Part shown: piece after piece, positions 10,041 through 19,699 of the stretch
How positions within the stretch are numbered: position 1 is the first letter of the stretch
How the letters are laid out: every line of letters begins with the position of its first letter
NCBI RefSeq assembly: GCF_000211815.1
Contig: NZ_GL890825.1
Span: 153,720-217,719 of the forward strand
Length of the DNA stretch: 64,000 nucleotides
Direction of reading: 5' to 3'
Source: Moorena producens 3L
GTDB taxonomy: Bacteria; Cyanobacteriota; Cyanobacteriia; Cyanobacteriales; Coleofasciculaceae
Position numbers and translations under genes: made by a program
Notes under the pieces: generated by a model
Seen by the model: only the letters and a program-made list of their open reading frames with translations
Told to the model about the DNA's origin: nothing
The model's database searches: none

Positions 10041-10470
10041 AAGATTAATCTTTAACTGGACTGGGTCGGATCAGTAAAACCAGCAGAGATTTTCAAGCAG
10101 CCGTACCAGCACCCCCAGCTTGTTTACTACCGACCGTTGATTAGCTGACCGCTGACCGCTGACCGCTGAATGCTTACCGCCCTAGTCAGGAAAAATTCAA
10201 CGGTCAAGGGAGAAGGGTGGAGTGCTATTGTCCCTTTTTCCTTTGCCCATTCTGCTTTTACCCGACCTTTAGGTCAGTTGTCTTGCATTCAATTGAGAAT
10301 TTCCATACAGCATAGTTTCCTACAGCCTATTTTAGGGATTACATCTCTAGAATTCCCGGAAATGCTACTCAGGTAACACTCAGATCACCTCCAGTTAATC
10401 ACTTGGTTGATCGAATGGTGTTTGAAAAGTCTGTTTACTACTCGGAAGAGCGAAGCATGATTGACCGACT

Positions 10471-10628
10471 TATAGCAGAAGTCAAAAGTCAGAAGTCATT
10501 TGTCAGAAGTCAAACTCTTGCGCTTCTTGATGCAGTCGCTCATGGGGGAAACCCCCAAGACCGCGCTGCATCGCTTACAAAGGGTGTGAGACTTTTGTCA
10601 TGTCCTAACTGCCCTGGCGACTGCTATA
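10471..10628. mobile_element. TATAGCAG-ended element, copy alpha, with nested CTTGATGCAG palindrome
   Basis: It starts TATAGCAGAAGTC and ends CTGGCGACTGCTATA. The uninterrupted copy at 56283-56398 shows the reference order: AGAAGTC heptamers, CTCTTGCGCTTACTTAGG, CATGTCCTAACTGCC, CTGCTATA. In alpha a palindrome (10526-10576) interrupts the sequence right after CTTGCGCTT, and CTT is repeated on both sides of the insert. Confidence 0.7.
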
Positions 10629-10707
10629 TATCAAGTCTGGTTGAATACCCATCAATTTTGGGACCCGGGCGCGGGGCTGACAAGGGTAGGTTTTTTACTT
10701 TGGAGAT

Positions 10708-10801
10708 AGGTAATAGGGAATGGGTAATGGGGAATGGGGAATGGGGAATGGGTAATGGGTAATGGGTAATGGGGAATGGGGAATGGGGAATGGGGAATGG
10801 C
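10708..10801. repeat. Heptanucleotide array GGGAATG/GGGTAAT
   Basis: Roughly thirteen 7-nt units alternate between GGGTAAT and GGGGAAT variants. No function is visible. Confidence 0.85.
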
Positions 10802-11362
10802 TAATCGGAACCCACCCCTAACCCCGACCAGGAGGGGAAGAGCGGGAGATGGGTCGGTAATCGGTGGAAATTCTGGGAGATTTTCCGACATATTTTCCGA
10901 AATTTATTCCCAATGCCAGTACGTACTCGCCCTGCTAGGTAAAAAACCTACCCAAGTGAGGGAGGGTGGGGAGGGTGGGAAGTCTCGGGAGATGGTCAGA
11001 TGGTCAGATGGTCAGATGGGGGAAATTTTTATTAAGGGTAATTATGCCGACATGATATTACTAGGGTTTTAGCCATTAGGATTTTTCAAAACGGTTTTCT
11101 CAAATCAGATTATCAATCATCTCGGGATTATTGATAATGGAGGCCGCTTATTGACATTGATTCAGCAGATTTCCGGTTTTACATACTATCAAAAAACTTT
11201 TATCTGTAGTTTGTAATACAAAATAATATGAGGTTACCCTGCAAACTCAATAGGTAAAGATTTATTACGAAAATACTAATTTCTGCGTAAAGTCAAAAGA
11301 TTATCTTGGGGAATAAATAGGGAGCATCCCACTGCTGTGTGAGCGTGATTATACCGCCCACA

Positions 11363-11660
11363 TATAGCAGAAGTCAGAAGTCAGAAGTCAGAAGTCAGAA
11401 GCGGTGCGACCCTGGTGATTTCTAATCACCATCAGAATGCGCACCAAGAGAGTCAAAGTCTTGCGCTTACTTAGGTTTAATACTTTTGTCATGTTCTAAC
11501 TGCCCTGTCTTGATGCAGTCGCTCATGGGGAGGGGCTGTGTGCGGAACCTGCGTCCGCACCTTGTAAGCCCCGTGGAAACCACGCCAGTTGCTCATGGGG
11601 GAGACCCCCAAGACCGCACTGGCTCCCCAAGACCGCGCTGCATCGCTGGCGACTGCTATA
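11363..11660. mobile_element. TATAGCAG-ended element, copy beta, with two nested inserts
   Basis: It has the same ends as alpha and gamma but is 298 bp long, because a GGTGCGACC hairpin (11403-11445) sits after the AGAAGTC array and a composite CTTGATGCAG palindrome (about 11512-11646) sits between CCCTG and CTGGCGAC. The palindrome itself contains a further GTGCGGAAC...GTCCGCACC segment. It ends 77 bp before the caspase-WD40 start codon. Confidence 0.65.
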
Positions 11661-11737
11661 AAAAAATATATTTGCCAAAATTTGATGCTAACAATCAAGA
11701 GTATTCAAGTTATCTTTCTAAGTGCTTGTAGAATAAC

Positions 11738-14700
11738 ATGTTCTCCCGCAATCTCGCCTTGATCATCGGTATCAATAACTACACAAACGGCATTTCTCCC
11801 CTGAACACTGCCGTAAACGATGCCAAAAAATTAGTGGAAATTCTCCGCAAAAAGCATGATTACGAAGTCTGGGAATGCCTAGACGAAGTGGCAACTCTGT
11901 CTAACTTTAACAAATTTTTAGAAAAAACCTTACCCGAAAAAGTCACTGAAAATGACCGCTTATTATTTTACTTTGCTGGTCATGGAGTCGCTCTCAATGG
12001 GGATGATGGTCCGGCTGGTTACTTAATTCCTCAAGATGCTTTACTGGGGGATACTAATAGTTATCTGCCCATGACGAAGTTACACGATGCTTTAAGTCAA
12101 TTACCCTGTCGTCATTTCTTGGGTATCCTCGACTGCTGTTTTGCTGGTGCTTTTAAATGGTCGAGTACTAGGGATTTATTAACCTCGCCAGAAGTAATTC
12201 ACCAAGAACGATACGACCGTTTTATTAGTGACCCAGCCTGGCAAATTATTACTTCTTCAGCTTCTGACCAAAAAGCCCTCGATAACTTTAATTTAGATAG
12301 CGAACGCAGTCAAGTCGGTAATCATTCCCCTTTTGCTAGTGCATTATTAGAAGCCCTAGAAGGGGCAGCAGATATCTATCCTCCTGCTACCAATGGTAAA
12401 CCGGCTGGAGATGGGGTAATTACAGCCACAAAATTATATTTATATTTACGGGATCGAGTAGAAATACCTACAGAAAAATACCGTCTGCGACAAACCCCTG
12501 GTATTTGGTGTTTAAATAAGCACGATAAGGGAGAATATATCTTTCTTTCTCCGGGACATGAACTTAACTTACCACCCGCACCACCATTAGATGAGTCAAA
12601 AAATCCCTATCGCGGTTTAAACTCCTTTGACGAGAAACACAGTTCACTGTTTTTCGGTAGAACATTACTAGTAGAAAAGTTAGAAGATTTTGTCAAAGCT
12701 AATCCCCTGACAGTGGTGTTGGGTGCTTCCGGTTCCGGTAAATCTAGCTTGGTAAAAGCAGGATTAATTCCCAAACTACGGCAAGATAATACTGAGAAAT
12801 GGTGTATTTTGCCACCCATCCGTCCTGGTGAGACTCCCTTGCCAGCATTAAATAATGTGCTATGTAATGCTAAGTTACCTAATGTTGAGCCACAAAACCC
12901 ACAGCAGAACCTGGCAATGAGCATTGATGTTTGGGGGAAAAATAACCCCAACTCTAAGTTATTACTGTTTATTGACCAAAGCGAAGAAATTATTACACTC
13001 TGTCAAAACTTAGATCAGCGTAAGGAGTTTTTCCAACAGATACTCACAGCCATCAATGGCCATGGGGATAAATTACGGGTAGTATTAACCTTACGGTCTG
13101 ACTTTGAACCCCAAGTCAGGGATGCTGGCTTAAAGTTTGTCCCCACAGACTATAACGTGGAAAACACTGTGCTTACAAAGCGTTGGCACAGCGGACGATT
13201 TATTGTACCGGCGATGACACGAGGGGAACTAAAGGAAGCCATTGAAAAACCGGCTCAAGCACGGGTAATGTATTTTCAACCCCACGAATTAGTAGAAAAA
13301 TTAATTGATGAAGTGGCGGATATGCCCGGAGCATTACCCCTGCTGTCTTTTGCATTGAGTGAATTATTCCTCAAGTATTTAAGGCGGCAACGGGAGGCAC
13401 AATACAGGGGTATTACTATTGACCGGGCGTTGACTCAAGCCGATTATCAGGAATTGGGGGGAGTAATGCGATCGCTAACTCAAAGGGCTGATCAAGAATA
13501 TGAGGCGCTAGTTAATGAAAATCCCGCTTATGACCAAGTAATCCGTCATGTGATGCTGCGGATGGTGGCACTAGGTGGGGGTGAGTTAGCCCGTAGGCGG
13601 GTACCTTTATCGGAACTAGAATATCCACCAGCAAAAAATGGTTTAGTTAAGGAAGTAATTGAGCGTTTTAGCACAGCACGGTTATTAGTAGAAGGACAAG
13701 ATAGTGAGGGTAAGCCCTATGTCGAACCTGCCCATGATGCTTTAGTACGGGGATGGCAAAGATTGCTGGGATGGAAGCAACAGGAGGAGGAAAGCCTACT
13801 TCTGCAACGGCGGTTGACGACCGTAGCCCAGGAGTGGAAAAGCCAGCAACAGGCAAAGTTTCTTTGGAATGCTAACCCTCGTCTGGATTTGTTGAAAAAG
13901 GTATATTTATCGGATGATAACTGGTTAAACCAGGTAGAAGTTGATTTCGTGCGGCGCAGTGTTAGAAAAAAACGCCGTAACACAATGGTGGGTTGGAGCA
14001 TCGCTGGCTCAGTTCTTTTGGGGGCAATGATTTTCAGTGCTGCGCTTTGGAACCAATGGAGAAACTCTGAACTTAATAATGCCAATTCTCTCGGTCGCTA
14101 TTCTTTGTCCCTGTTTGCTGAACATAAAGAAATGGAGGCTTTCGTGGAGGCGATTAGGGCAGGAAAAATCCTACAAAAACACAAGAAAAGCGACCCACAG
14201 GTGATGAGTGCCCTGCAGAAAGTTCTTTATGAAGGCAGCGAACGCAACCACTTGCAGGGGAATGATCAGAATGTCACGAGCGTCAGTTTCAGCCGGGATG
14301 GTCAGACCTTGGCTTCTGGCAGTGATGACAACACGATCAAACTCTGGAATCTAGAGACAGGCGAGGAAATCCGCACCCTGATCGGGCATACTGAAACTGT
14401 CCATAGCGTCAGTTTCAGCCGGGATGGCCAGACCTTGGCTTCTGGCAGTTATGACAACACGATCAAACTCTGGGATCCTAAGACAGGCAAGGTAATCCGC
14501 ACCCTGATCGGGCATACTGAAGTTGTCAGGAGCGTCAGTTTCAGCCGGGATGGCCAGACCTTGGCTTCTGGCAGTGATGACAACACGATCAAACTCTGGA
14601 ATCTAGAGACAGGCAAGACAATCCGCACCCTGATCGGGCATACTGAAACTGTCATGAGCGTCAGTTTCAGCCGGGATGGCCAGACCTTGGCTTCTGGCAG

Positions 14701-16114
14701 TACTGACAACACCATCAAACTCTGGGATCCTAAGACAGGCGAGGTAATCCGCACCCTGATCGGGCATACTGGCCGTGTCAATAGCGTCAGTTTCAGCCGG
14801 GATGGCCAGACCTTGGCTTCTGAAAGTGATGACCACACCATCAAACTCTGGAATCTAGAGACAGGAGCCGAAATCCACACCCTCCAGGGGCATGATCACT
14901 TTTTCAGGAGCGTCAGTTTCAGCCGGGATGGCCAGACCTTGGCTTCTGGCGGTAGTGACCACATCATAAAACTCTGGGATCCTAAGACAGGCGAGGTAAT
15001 CCGCACCCTGATCGGGCATAATGACGATGTCATGAGCGTCAGTTTCAGCCCCGATGGCCAGACCTTGGCTTCTGGCAGTGATGACAACACGATCAAACTC
15101 TGGAATCTAGAGACGAGAAGGGAAATCCGCACCCTCAAGGGGCATGATCACGTTGTCCATAGCGTCAGTTTCAGCCGCGATGGCCAGACCTTGGCTTCTG
15201 GCAGTTTTGACAACACCATCAAACTCTGGGATCCTAAGACAGGCGAGGTAATCCGCACCCTCGTGGGGCATGATGACTTTTTAAATAGCATCAGTTTCAG
15301 CCGGGATGGCCAGACCTTAGCTTCTGTCAGTGATGACAAGACCATCAAACTCTGGGATCCTAAGACAGGCAAGGTAATCCGCACCCTGATCGGGCATACT
15401 GAAGCTGTCGAGAGCGTCAGTTTCAGCCCCGATGGCCAGACCTTAGCTTCTGGCAGTTATGACAAGACCATCAAACTCTGGGATCTAGAGACGGGAAGGG
15501 AAATCCGCACCCTGATCGGGCATACTTACACTGTCTTGAGCGTCAGTTTCAGCCCCGATGGCCAGACCTTGGCTTCTGGCAGTTATGACACTACGATCAA
15601 ACTCTGGAATCTAGAGACAGGTAAGAAAATCCGCACCCTCAAGATGTATGATAGCGTTGCCACTAGCGTCAGTTTCAGCCCCGATGGCCAGACCTTGGCT
15701 TCGGCTTCTAGCAGTAGTGAAAACACCATCAAACTCTGGGATCCTAAGACAGGCGAGGTAATCCGCACCCTGATCGGGCATGATAACGATGTCAATAGCG
15801 TTAGTTTCAGCCGGGATGGCCAGACCTTGGCTTCTGGCAGTAGTGACGAGACGATCAAACTCTGGAATCTAGAGACAGGAACCGAAATCGTCACCCTTCA
15901 GGGGCATATTGACAATGTCGATAGCGTTAGTTTCAGCTCCGATGGCCAGACCTTGGCTTCTGGCAGTAGTGACGAGACGATCAAACTCTGGAATCTAGAC
16001 TTAAACTTAGACTCTTTAATGGCGAGGAGTTGCGATTCGGTGCGCAATTATTTGCAGCATAATCCTAATGTCAGGGAGAGCGATAAGCACTTGTGCGACA
16101 ATCTAAAGAAGTAG
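11738..16114 (+). CDS. Caspase-like peptidase / STAND ATPase / 14x WD40 protein
   Basis: A 1458-residue multidomain protein. Residues 1-260 are a caspase p20-like (peptidase C14) domain with the catalytic pair His82 (FYFAGHGVAL) and Cys134 (ILDCCFAGAF). Residues about 289-720 are a STAND-type ATPase beginning NPYRGLNSFDEK...FFGR, with Walker A GASGSGKSS (329-337) and Walker B LLLFIDQSEE. A hydrophobic helix follows (about 748-768, WSIAGSVLLGAMIFSAALW), so the propeller may lie across a membrane or the helix may be structural. Residues about 841-1425 are fourteen 42-residue WD40 repeats, enough for two seven-bladed propellers. Known relatives are signalling or cell-death/conflict proteins in which ligand binding to the repeats triggers ATPase oligomerisation and protease activation. 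The substrate is unknown. No partner gene is adjacent. Confidence 0.93.
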   Translation: MFSRNLALIIGINNYTNGISPLNTAVNDAKKLVEILRKKHDYEVWECLDEVATLSNFNKFLEKTLPEKVTENDRLLFYFAGHGVALNGDDGPAGYLIPQDALLGDTNSYLPMTKLHDALSQLPCRHFLGILDCCFAGAFKWSSTRDLLTSPEVIHQERYDRFISDPAWQIITSSASDQKALDNFNLDSERSQVGNHSPFASALLEALEGAADIYPPATNGKPAGDGVITATKLYLYLRDRVEIPTEKYRLRQTPGIWCLNKHDKGEYIFLSPGHELNLPPAPPLDESKNPYRGLNSFDEKHSSLFFGRTLLVEKLEDFVKANPLTVVLGASGSGKSSLVKAGLIPKLRQDNTEKWCILPPIRPGETPLPALNNVLCNAKLPNVEPQNPQQNLAMSIDVWGKNNPNSKLLLFIDQSEEIITLCQNLDQRKEFFQQILTAINGHGDKLRVVLTLRSDFEPQVRDAGLKFVPTDYNVENTVLTKRWHSGRFIVPAMTRGELKEAIEKPAQARVMYFQPHELVEKLIDEVADMPGALPLLSFALSELFLKYLRRQREAQYRGITIDRALTQADYQELGGVMRSLTQRADQEYEALVNENPAYDQVIRHVMLRMVALGGGELARRRVPLSELEYPPAKNGLVKEVIERFSTARLLVEGQDSEGKPYVEPAHDALVRGWQRLLGWKQQEEESLLLQRRLTTVAQEWKSQQQAKFLWNANPRLDLLKKVYLSDDNWLNQVEVDFVRRSVRKKRRNTMVGWSIAGSVLLGAMIFSAALWNQWRNSELNNANSLGRYSLSLFAEHKEMEAFVEAIRAGKILQKHKKSDPQVMSALQKVLYEGSERNHLQGNDQNVTSVSFSRDGQTLASGSDDNTIKLWNLETGEEIRTLIGHTETVHSVSFSRDGQTLASGSYDNTIKLWDPKTGKVIRTLIGHTEVVRSVSFSRDGQTLASGSDDNTIKLWNLETGKTIRTLIGHTETVMSVSFSRDGQTLASGSTDNTIKLWDPKTGEVIRTLIGHTGRVNSVSFSRDGQTLASESDDHTIKLWNLETGAEIHTLQGHDHFFRSVSFSRDGQTLASGGSDHIIKLWDPKTGEVIRTLIGHNDDVMSVSFSPDGQTLASGSDDNTIKLWNLETRREIRTLKGHDHVVHSVSFSRDGQTLASGSFDNTIKLWDPKTGEVIRTLVGHDDFLNSISFSRDGQTLASVSDDKTIKLWDPKTGKVIRTLIGHTEAVESVSFSPDGQTLASGSYDKTIKLWDLETGREIRTLIGHTYTVLSVSFSPDGQTLASGSYDTTIKLWNLETGKKIRTLKMYDSVATSVSFSPDGQTLASASSSSENTIKLWDPKTGEVIRTLIGHDNDVNSVSFSRDGQTLASGSSDETIKLWNLETGTEIVTLQGHIDNVDSVSFSSDGQTLASGSSDETIKLWNLDLNLDSLMARSCDSVRNYLQHNPNVRESDKHLCDNLKK
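14268..16000 (+). repeat. 14 near-identical ~126-bp WD40-coding repeats
   Basis: The unit carries GATGGCCAGACCTTGGCTTC and ATCAAACTCTGG in every copy with few silent changes. Units alternate between an AATCTAGAGAC version (NLETG) and a GATCCTAAGAC version (DPKTG) for copies 1-8, which implies amplification of a two-blade, 252-bp unit. Differences cluster at a few codons. Confidence 0.9.
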
Positions 16115-16202
16115 TTGCAAAAGATAAAAGTTTTTAAGGCCGTAGCAGCTATTCGTCAAGTCCCTTGACCGTAGGTCACCCTACGCGAACGCGACCATTC
16201 AA

Positions 16203-16255
16203 AATTAAAAATTAAGAATTAAAAATTCAAAATCCGTAATTCTTAATTTTTAATT
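16203..16255. terminator. AT-rich perfect hairpin between convergent genes
   Basis: An 18-bp perfect stem (16203-16220 pairs with 16238-16255, AATTAAAAATTAAGAATT) has a 17-nt loop. It is placed between the stop codons of the caspase-WD40 gene and the convergent subtilase. It could end transcription from both sides, although it lacks a GC-rich stem. Similar AATTCTTAATTTTTAATT stretches are also dispersed repeats, so a repeat origin is equally possible. Confidence 0.4.
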
Positions 16256-16304
16256 CTTAATTTTTAATTCTTTACCTTTAATTCCTTAATCAGTAATCTT
16301 GCTC

Positions 16305-18620
16305 TCAACCCATCCACTTGTGGTGCAGAGCATGATCACCAGCAACTACAAAAACATCAAGGCGGTCAGGTCCCCAAGATGCTGCTGCTAGCCCAGCAAT
16401 GCTGTAACCACCTAGGTTTTTCCAATTTTTCCAGGCAGAACCATCCCAGGAACGGCAATAGACCTTGCCCATGGATCCAATCACGAAACAATCTAGCTGG
16501 TTGACTCCCCTGGAGACAGCAGCTATACCATACTGACAGTAGCCTCCCAGTTTTTCCCATGGAGTCCAAATGGAACCATTCCAGGTCTTGTAGTATAGAG
16601 CGCGATCGCGACCAATGGTAAAGGTAGCGATATGGTTTGGCCCCCAAGACACTGCTGCGGGTGCAGAAATAGAGTAACCCCCTAAGTTTTCCCAACCACG
16701 CCAAGCCGAGCCATCCCACCACTTGTGGTAGAGGGCGTGGTCAGTACCAATGATAAAAGTGTCAATGCGGTTAGGTCCCCAGGAAGAAGCCGCTGGAGCA
16801 TACAGGCAGTAGCCCCCTAGATTTTCCCAACCACGCCAAGCCGAGCCATCCCACCACTTGCGGTACAGGGAATTATTGCTACCAACCACAAAGGTGTCAA
16901 TGCGGTTAGCTCCCCAAGAAACTGCTGCGGGTGTAGAAATAATGTAACCCTCTAAGTTTTCCCAGCCGCGCCAAGCCGAGCCATCCCACCACTTGTGATA
17001 CATAGCGTGGTCAGTACCAATCACAAAGGTGTCAATGCGGTTAGGTCCCCAGGAAGCAGCCGCTGGGCTATATATGCCATAGCCGCCTAAATTTTCCCAG
17101 TCACTCCAAGTACCGTCACTGGGGCGAGGGCGAGGACGGGGTGGGGGAGTTTTGATTTTGTCAAAAGCTACCTTGGGCTGAATAATACCAGTACCGGAAT
17201 GCTGATCCCATCCCTGAGAACCAATATTTTTAGCAGTACTCTCCAGGAGTTTCTTAACTTCCTGCTGAGTCAAGCTCGGCTTGGCTTGCTTGAGCAAGGC
17301 TACTACTCCAGCAGCAATGGGTGTGGCAGCAGAGGTACCGTTATCACAGGGGAAGTAACCCCGGAAGTGGGTGATGGAACAGAAGTCAGGCTTTTGGGGG
17401 GACAAAGCCGCTGGTCCTTGGCTGCTATAGCCGACAAACTGTTCATTCTTGTTAACTGCGCCCACTGTCATCACTAGGGGATGACCATTCGCGCCCCAGA
17501 TACTTTTACCAGGACCGAAATCTGAGGCACAACGACCATCAGGACAGGTTCCACCACAGTTACCAGCGGCAAACAGAACTAGAATCCCTTGATTGATGGC
17601 TTCCACAACTTTGCGGGTGAAGGGATGGTTTGGATTTCTGGCATAAGTCTTATCCCACTGTTCCTGGTAAATTCCCCAGCTATTGGTGAGAATGTGGGGT
17701 GTGCCGTCAGTTTTATGCTGCTTGATTGCCCAATTGAAGGCAGCCAGGGCATTAGAGATGGCATTCCCTACTAGTGGAAAGTCATAGAGCTTGGCTTCTG
17801 GAGCCATACCCAACACATCTGTAGCGCACATATTGCCATGTTCGCCCCAGCTGCGAGCTTGAGTCCCCCATTCCACGCTGCGGTGGTAGCCACCAATGAC
17901 ATTGCGAATTCGCTTGGAGGGTTCTCCGGGACGCACAGGACGACCAGCTGCTGTAATTCCGCCATCAACGACACCAACAACAATACCTTGACCTTTATAA
18001 CCAGCAGCGTGAATTTTATCAACGCCAAGATATTTGGCTACGTCCGCCATAGTTCCCTTAGCAGCCCCAGGGTTACAGTCACAAGAACCAATCGGACAGC
18101 TACCAAACCCTGCCATTGGTTCTACCATCGGATACTCTTGCTGTAAGGTGGTAGTGCTGAAGGGTTCGATCGGGGTGTCTGGCCAGACTTTGATCACATT
18201 AGGTTGGGCTTCGAGGGCGGCAATTTGGTTTTGAGCAACTTTGCCCTTGACAACGATCACCTCTTCATCAGAGGCTTGAAGTTGCATGGCCAGTTCCGGT
18301 GTCTCAGGATCCATCGATACTGGCTCGTAGTCATAATCGATTTGGAAGCTAGGAACCCTGAAACTTCCTGCCATGTAAAACAAGTTAGCGCCTTGACCCT
18401 TAGGTGCTCGCATTTCTACCAGCACGTTTTCCATAGGAATATCTGGGGCAGATGAACTCATTGGCACTGCTGTGGGTATATTGCCTTGACTGGATACAGC
18501 ATTCATGTCAAAGGATGAAATCTGGTCATCAGCCATTTCCCCTAAGGACATGCCATTGGTAGTTGCTTCACCATTAGTCATACCTGGAACCATTGGTTCG
18601 TGACTTTCTATGTTTTCCAT
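16305..18620 (-). CDS. Subtilisin-family (S8) serine peptidase with C-terminal PLL/DUF346-like propeller repeats
   Basis: Start chosen at MENIESHEP (ATG, 18620). An upstream extension begins with TTG and looks non-coding. The protein has 771 residues. Residues about 60-155 resemble an I9-type prodomain (VIVVKGKVAQNQIAALE). The S8 domain (about 190-475) has the triad Asp219 (VVGVVDGG), His261 (WGEHGNMCA) and Ser430 (NGTSAATP), plus oxyanion Asn354 (AAGNCGG). Several Cys (GSCPIGSCDCNPG, GNCGGTCPDGRC) may form disulfides. After a PPPRPRPRP linker come six about 48-residue repeats of the WSDWENLGGY...SWGPNRIDTFVIG...WWDGS type, as in PLL-like sugar-binding propellers. No clear signal peptide is visible. 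It may process a surface or secreted partner; the target is unknown. Confidence 0.88.
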   Translation of the reverse strand: MENIESHEPMVPGMTNGEATTNGMSLGEMADDQISSFDMNAVSSQGNIPTAVPMSSSAPDIPMENVLVEMRAPKGQGANLFYMAGSFRVPSFQIDYDYEPVSMDPETPELAMQLQASDEEVIVVKGKVAQNQIAALEAQPNVIKVWPDTPIEPFSTTTLQQEYPMVEPMAGFGSCPIGSCDCNPGAAKGTMADVAKYLGVDKIHAAGYKGQGIVVGVVDGGITAAGRPVRPGEPSKRIRNVIGGYHRSVEWGTQARSWGEHGNMCATDVLGMAPEAKLYDFPLVGNAISNALAAFNWAIKQHKTDGTPHILTNSWGIYQEQWDKTYARNPNHPFTRKVVEAINQGILVLFAAGNCGGTCPDGRCASDFGPGKSIWGANGHPLVMTVGAVNKNEQFVGYSSQGPAALSPQKPDFCSITHFRGYFPCDNGTSAATPIAAGVVALLKQAKPSLTQQEVKKLLESTAKNIGSQGWDQHSGTGIIQPKVAFDKIKTPPPRPRPRPSDGTWSDWENLGGYGIYSPAAASWGPNRIDTFVIGTDHAMYHKWWDGSAWRGWENLEGYIISTPAAVSWGANRIDTFVVGSNNSLYRKWWDGSAWRGWENLGGYCLYAPAASSWGPNRIDTFIIGTDHALYHKWWDGSAWRGWENLGGYSISAPAAVSWGPNHIATFTIGRDRALYYKTWNGSIWTPWEKLGGYCQYGIAAVSRGVNQLDCFVIGSMGKVYCRSWDGSAWKNWKNLGGYSIAGLAAASWGPDRLDVFVVAGDHALHHKWMG

Positions 18621-18957
18621 TGTGCTAATTTCTGATGATGTTTTATAATTGGCTCGATAGAGAGGAGTCTGTCTTAGCTTTTGTTTCAGGATCAGGTTGA
18701 TGTGAGTGTTTCTGAGCAATACAGTCAACTACCCATTGACCCTGAAGAATTCCAGATTTTTTCTCAAAGTTTTTGTAAAGGTGATATACTTCCGTTATAA
18801 CTCAGCTGCATTACTGCACTAGCTGCTGTGAAGAGCAATGGCTTAGTCGAGACTTTCCCCTTAACTTGCAAAGAAAACGTTAAACATCCCTACTCCCCAA
18901 CAGAACTGTGTTATCTAATCTTTAGGTCTAGGCTTTCGGATCTGGACTGTTACCTAA

Positions 18958-19086
18958 GCTGAAGGGGATACAGCTGTGCAATTCGATTCCTATAATATTG
19001 ATGCCCCGGGGCAACGGCGAGTAGAAGTTGAGGCTGTTGTTGAATACTTGCAGCAACTCCCTCAAGGTACCTTGTCCGATGGCTAA
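18958..19086 (+). other. Possible small gene or gene remnant
   Basis: An open stretch of about 40 codons ends at TAA 19084-19086. If started at GTG 18976 it gives a 36-residue peptide (VQFDSYNIDAPGQRR...LSDG) with natural-looking composition (amphipathic VEVEAVVEYLQQLPQG). No convincing ribosome site and no family recognised. It may be the end of a degraded gene. Confidence 0.2.
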
Positions 19087-19606
19087 CCAAAGCAGATCGA
19101 GTTTGAAACCAGAAGCACCACCTTGGTGGATTGTAGGGTGGGCTAGTTCACTAGTTTGTAGTAGAATATAGGATATAAGGCTGAGGGTTAGTAAACAGCT
19201 AGAGAAAATGTCGCAGAGTCTACCAAAAACTCTGATTATTTGTTAGACTTAAATTAGGGTAACACCGACAGGGATTATTATGTAACTTAAATTAAAGCCG
19301 AAAACCAAGGGTTTAATAGTTGCGCTGTAATCCCGGTGGAACGAACTTTTTTGACATTTTTATGGCGCTCGCGGGATATTCCGTCACAGAAGCGCGGAGA
19401 TACCCCCTGGATGCGATGGCATCTTGCATTGGCGGGCAAAAGTCGTTCTTGGTAGACTTTGGTAGCTAAAAAGTATCGGCTACCAAATTTAACTGAAAAT
19501 AAATTGAAACAGGGGCATTCATTCAAGGTCAAGGAGAAACTAGAAAATAGGGAACTTGGGAACAGAAAGTATTCCCCGTTTACCTTTTCCCGTTCCTGGT
19601 TCCCGA

Positions 19607-19685
19607 GTAAGCATTCAGCCGTCAGCCGTCAGCCGTCAGCCGTCAGCCGTCAGCTAAAGTAACTCAGCATTATTCCAATGCTTAC
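19607..19685. repeat. GTAAGCATT-ended element with GTCAGCC heptamers
   Basis: It begins GTAAGCATTCAGCC and ends CCAATGCTTAC (inverted 9-bp ends). About five GTCAGCC units directly follow the left end. The same ends recur many times (for example 27344, 38221-38266, 53391). Confidence 0.7.
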
Positions 19686-19699
19686 CTGTTGTCTTGATC

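Larger units (their letters stand above)
9862..11737. other. 1.9-kb gene-free, repeat-filled spacer
   Basis: No believable gene. Short open frames here run through repeat arrays and have no protein character. The spacer holds a 66-bp element (9975), a GCTGACC array ending in GAATGCTTAC (about 10145-10178), two TATAGCAG-ended elements (10471, 11363), a GGGAATG/GGGTAAT array (10708-10801) and an 8-nt AGATGGTC array (about 10988-11020). Nothing is recognised in 10180-10440 or 11040-11360. The promoter of the downstream caspase-WD40 gene should lie within about 100 bp of 11738, right next to the second TATAGCAG element. Confidence 0.7.

Noticed and set aside
10403..10762. 119-residue plus-strand reading frame
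   Set aside because: It runs through an AGAAGTC array, a nested palindrome and a GGGAATG array; the composition is that of translated repeats.
14449..15894. Several minus-strand reading frames opposite the WD40 repeats
   Set aside because: They are periodic shadows (EAKVWPSRLKLTL repeats) of the real plus-strand WD40 codons.
16305..18620. Cyanobactin maturation protease (PatA/PatG-like)
   Set aside because: It is a subtilase, but no precursor peptide, YcaO or other cyanobactin gene lies nearby and the C-terminal propeller differs.
19287..19532. 81-residue minus-strand frame
   Set aside because: No ribosome site, no recognisable family, odd composition; most of it lies in unannotated spacer.
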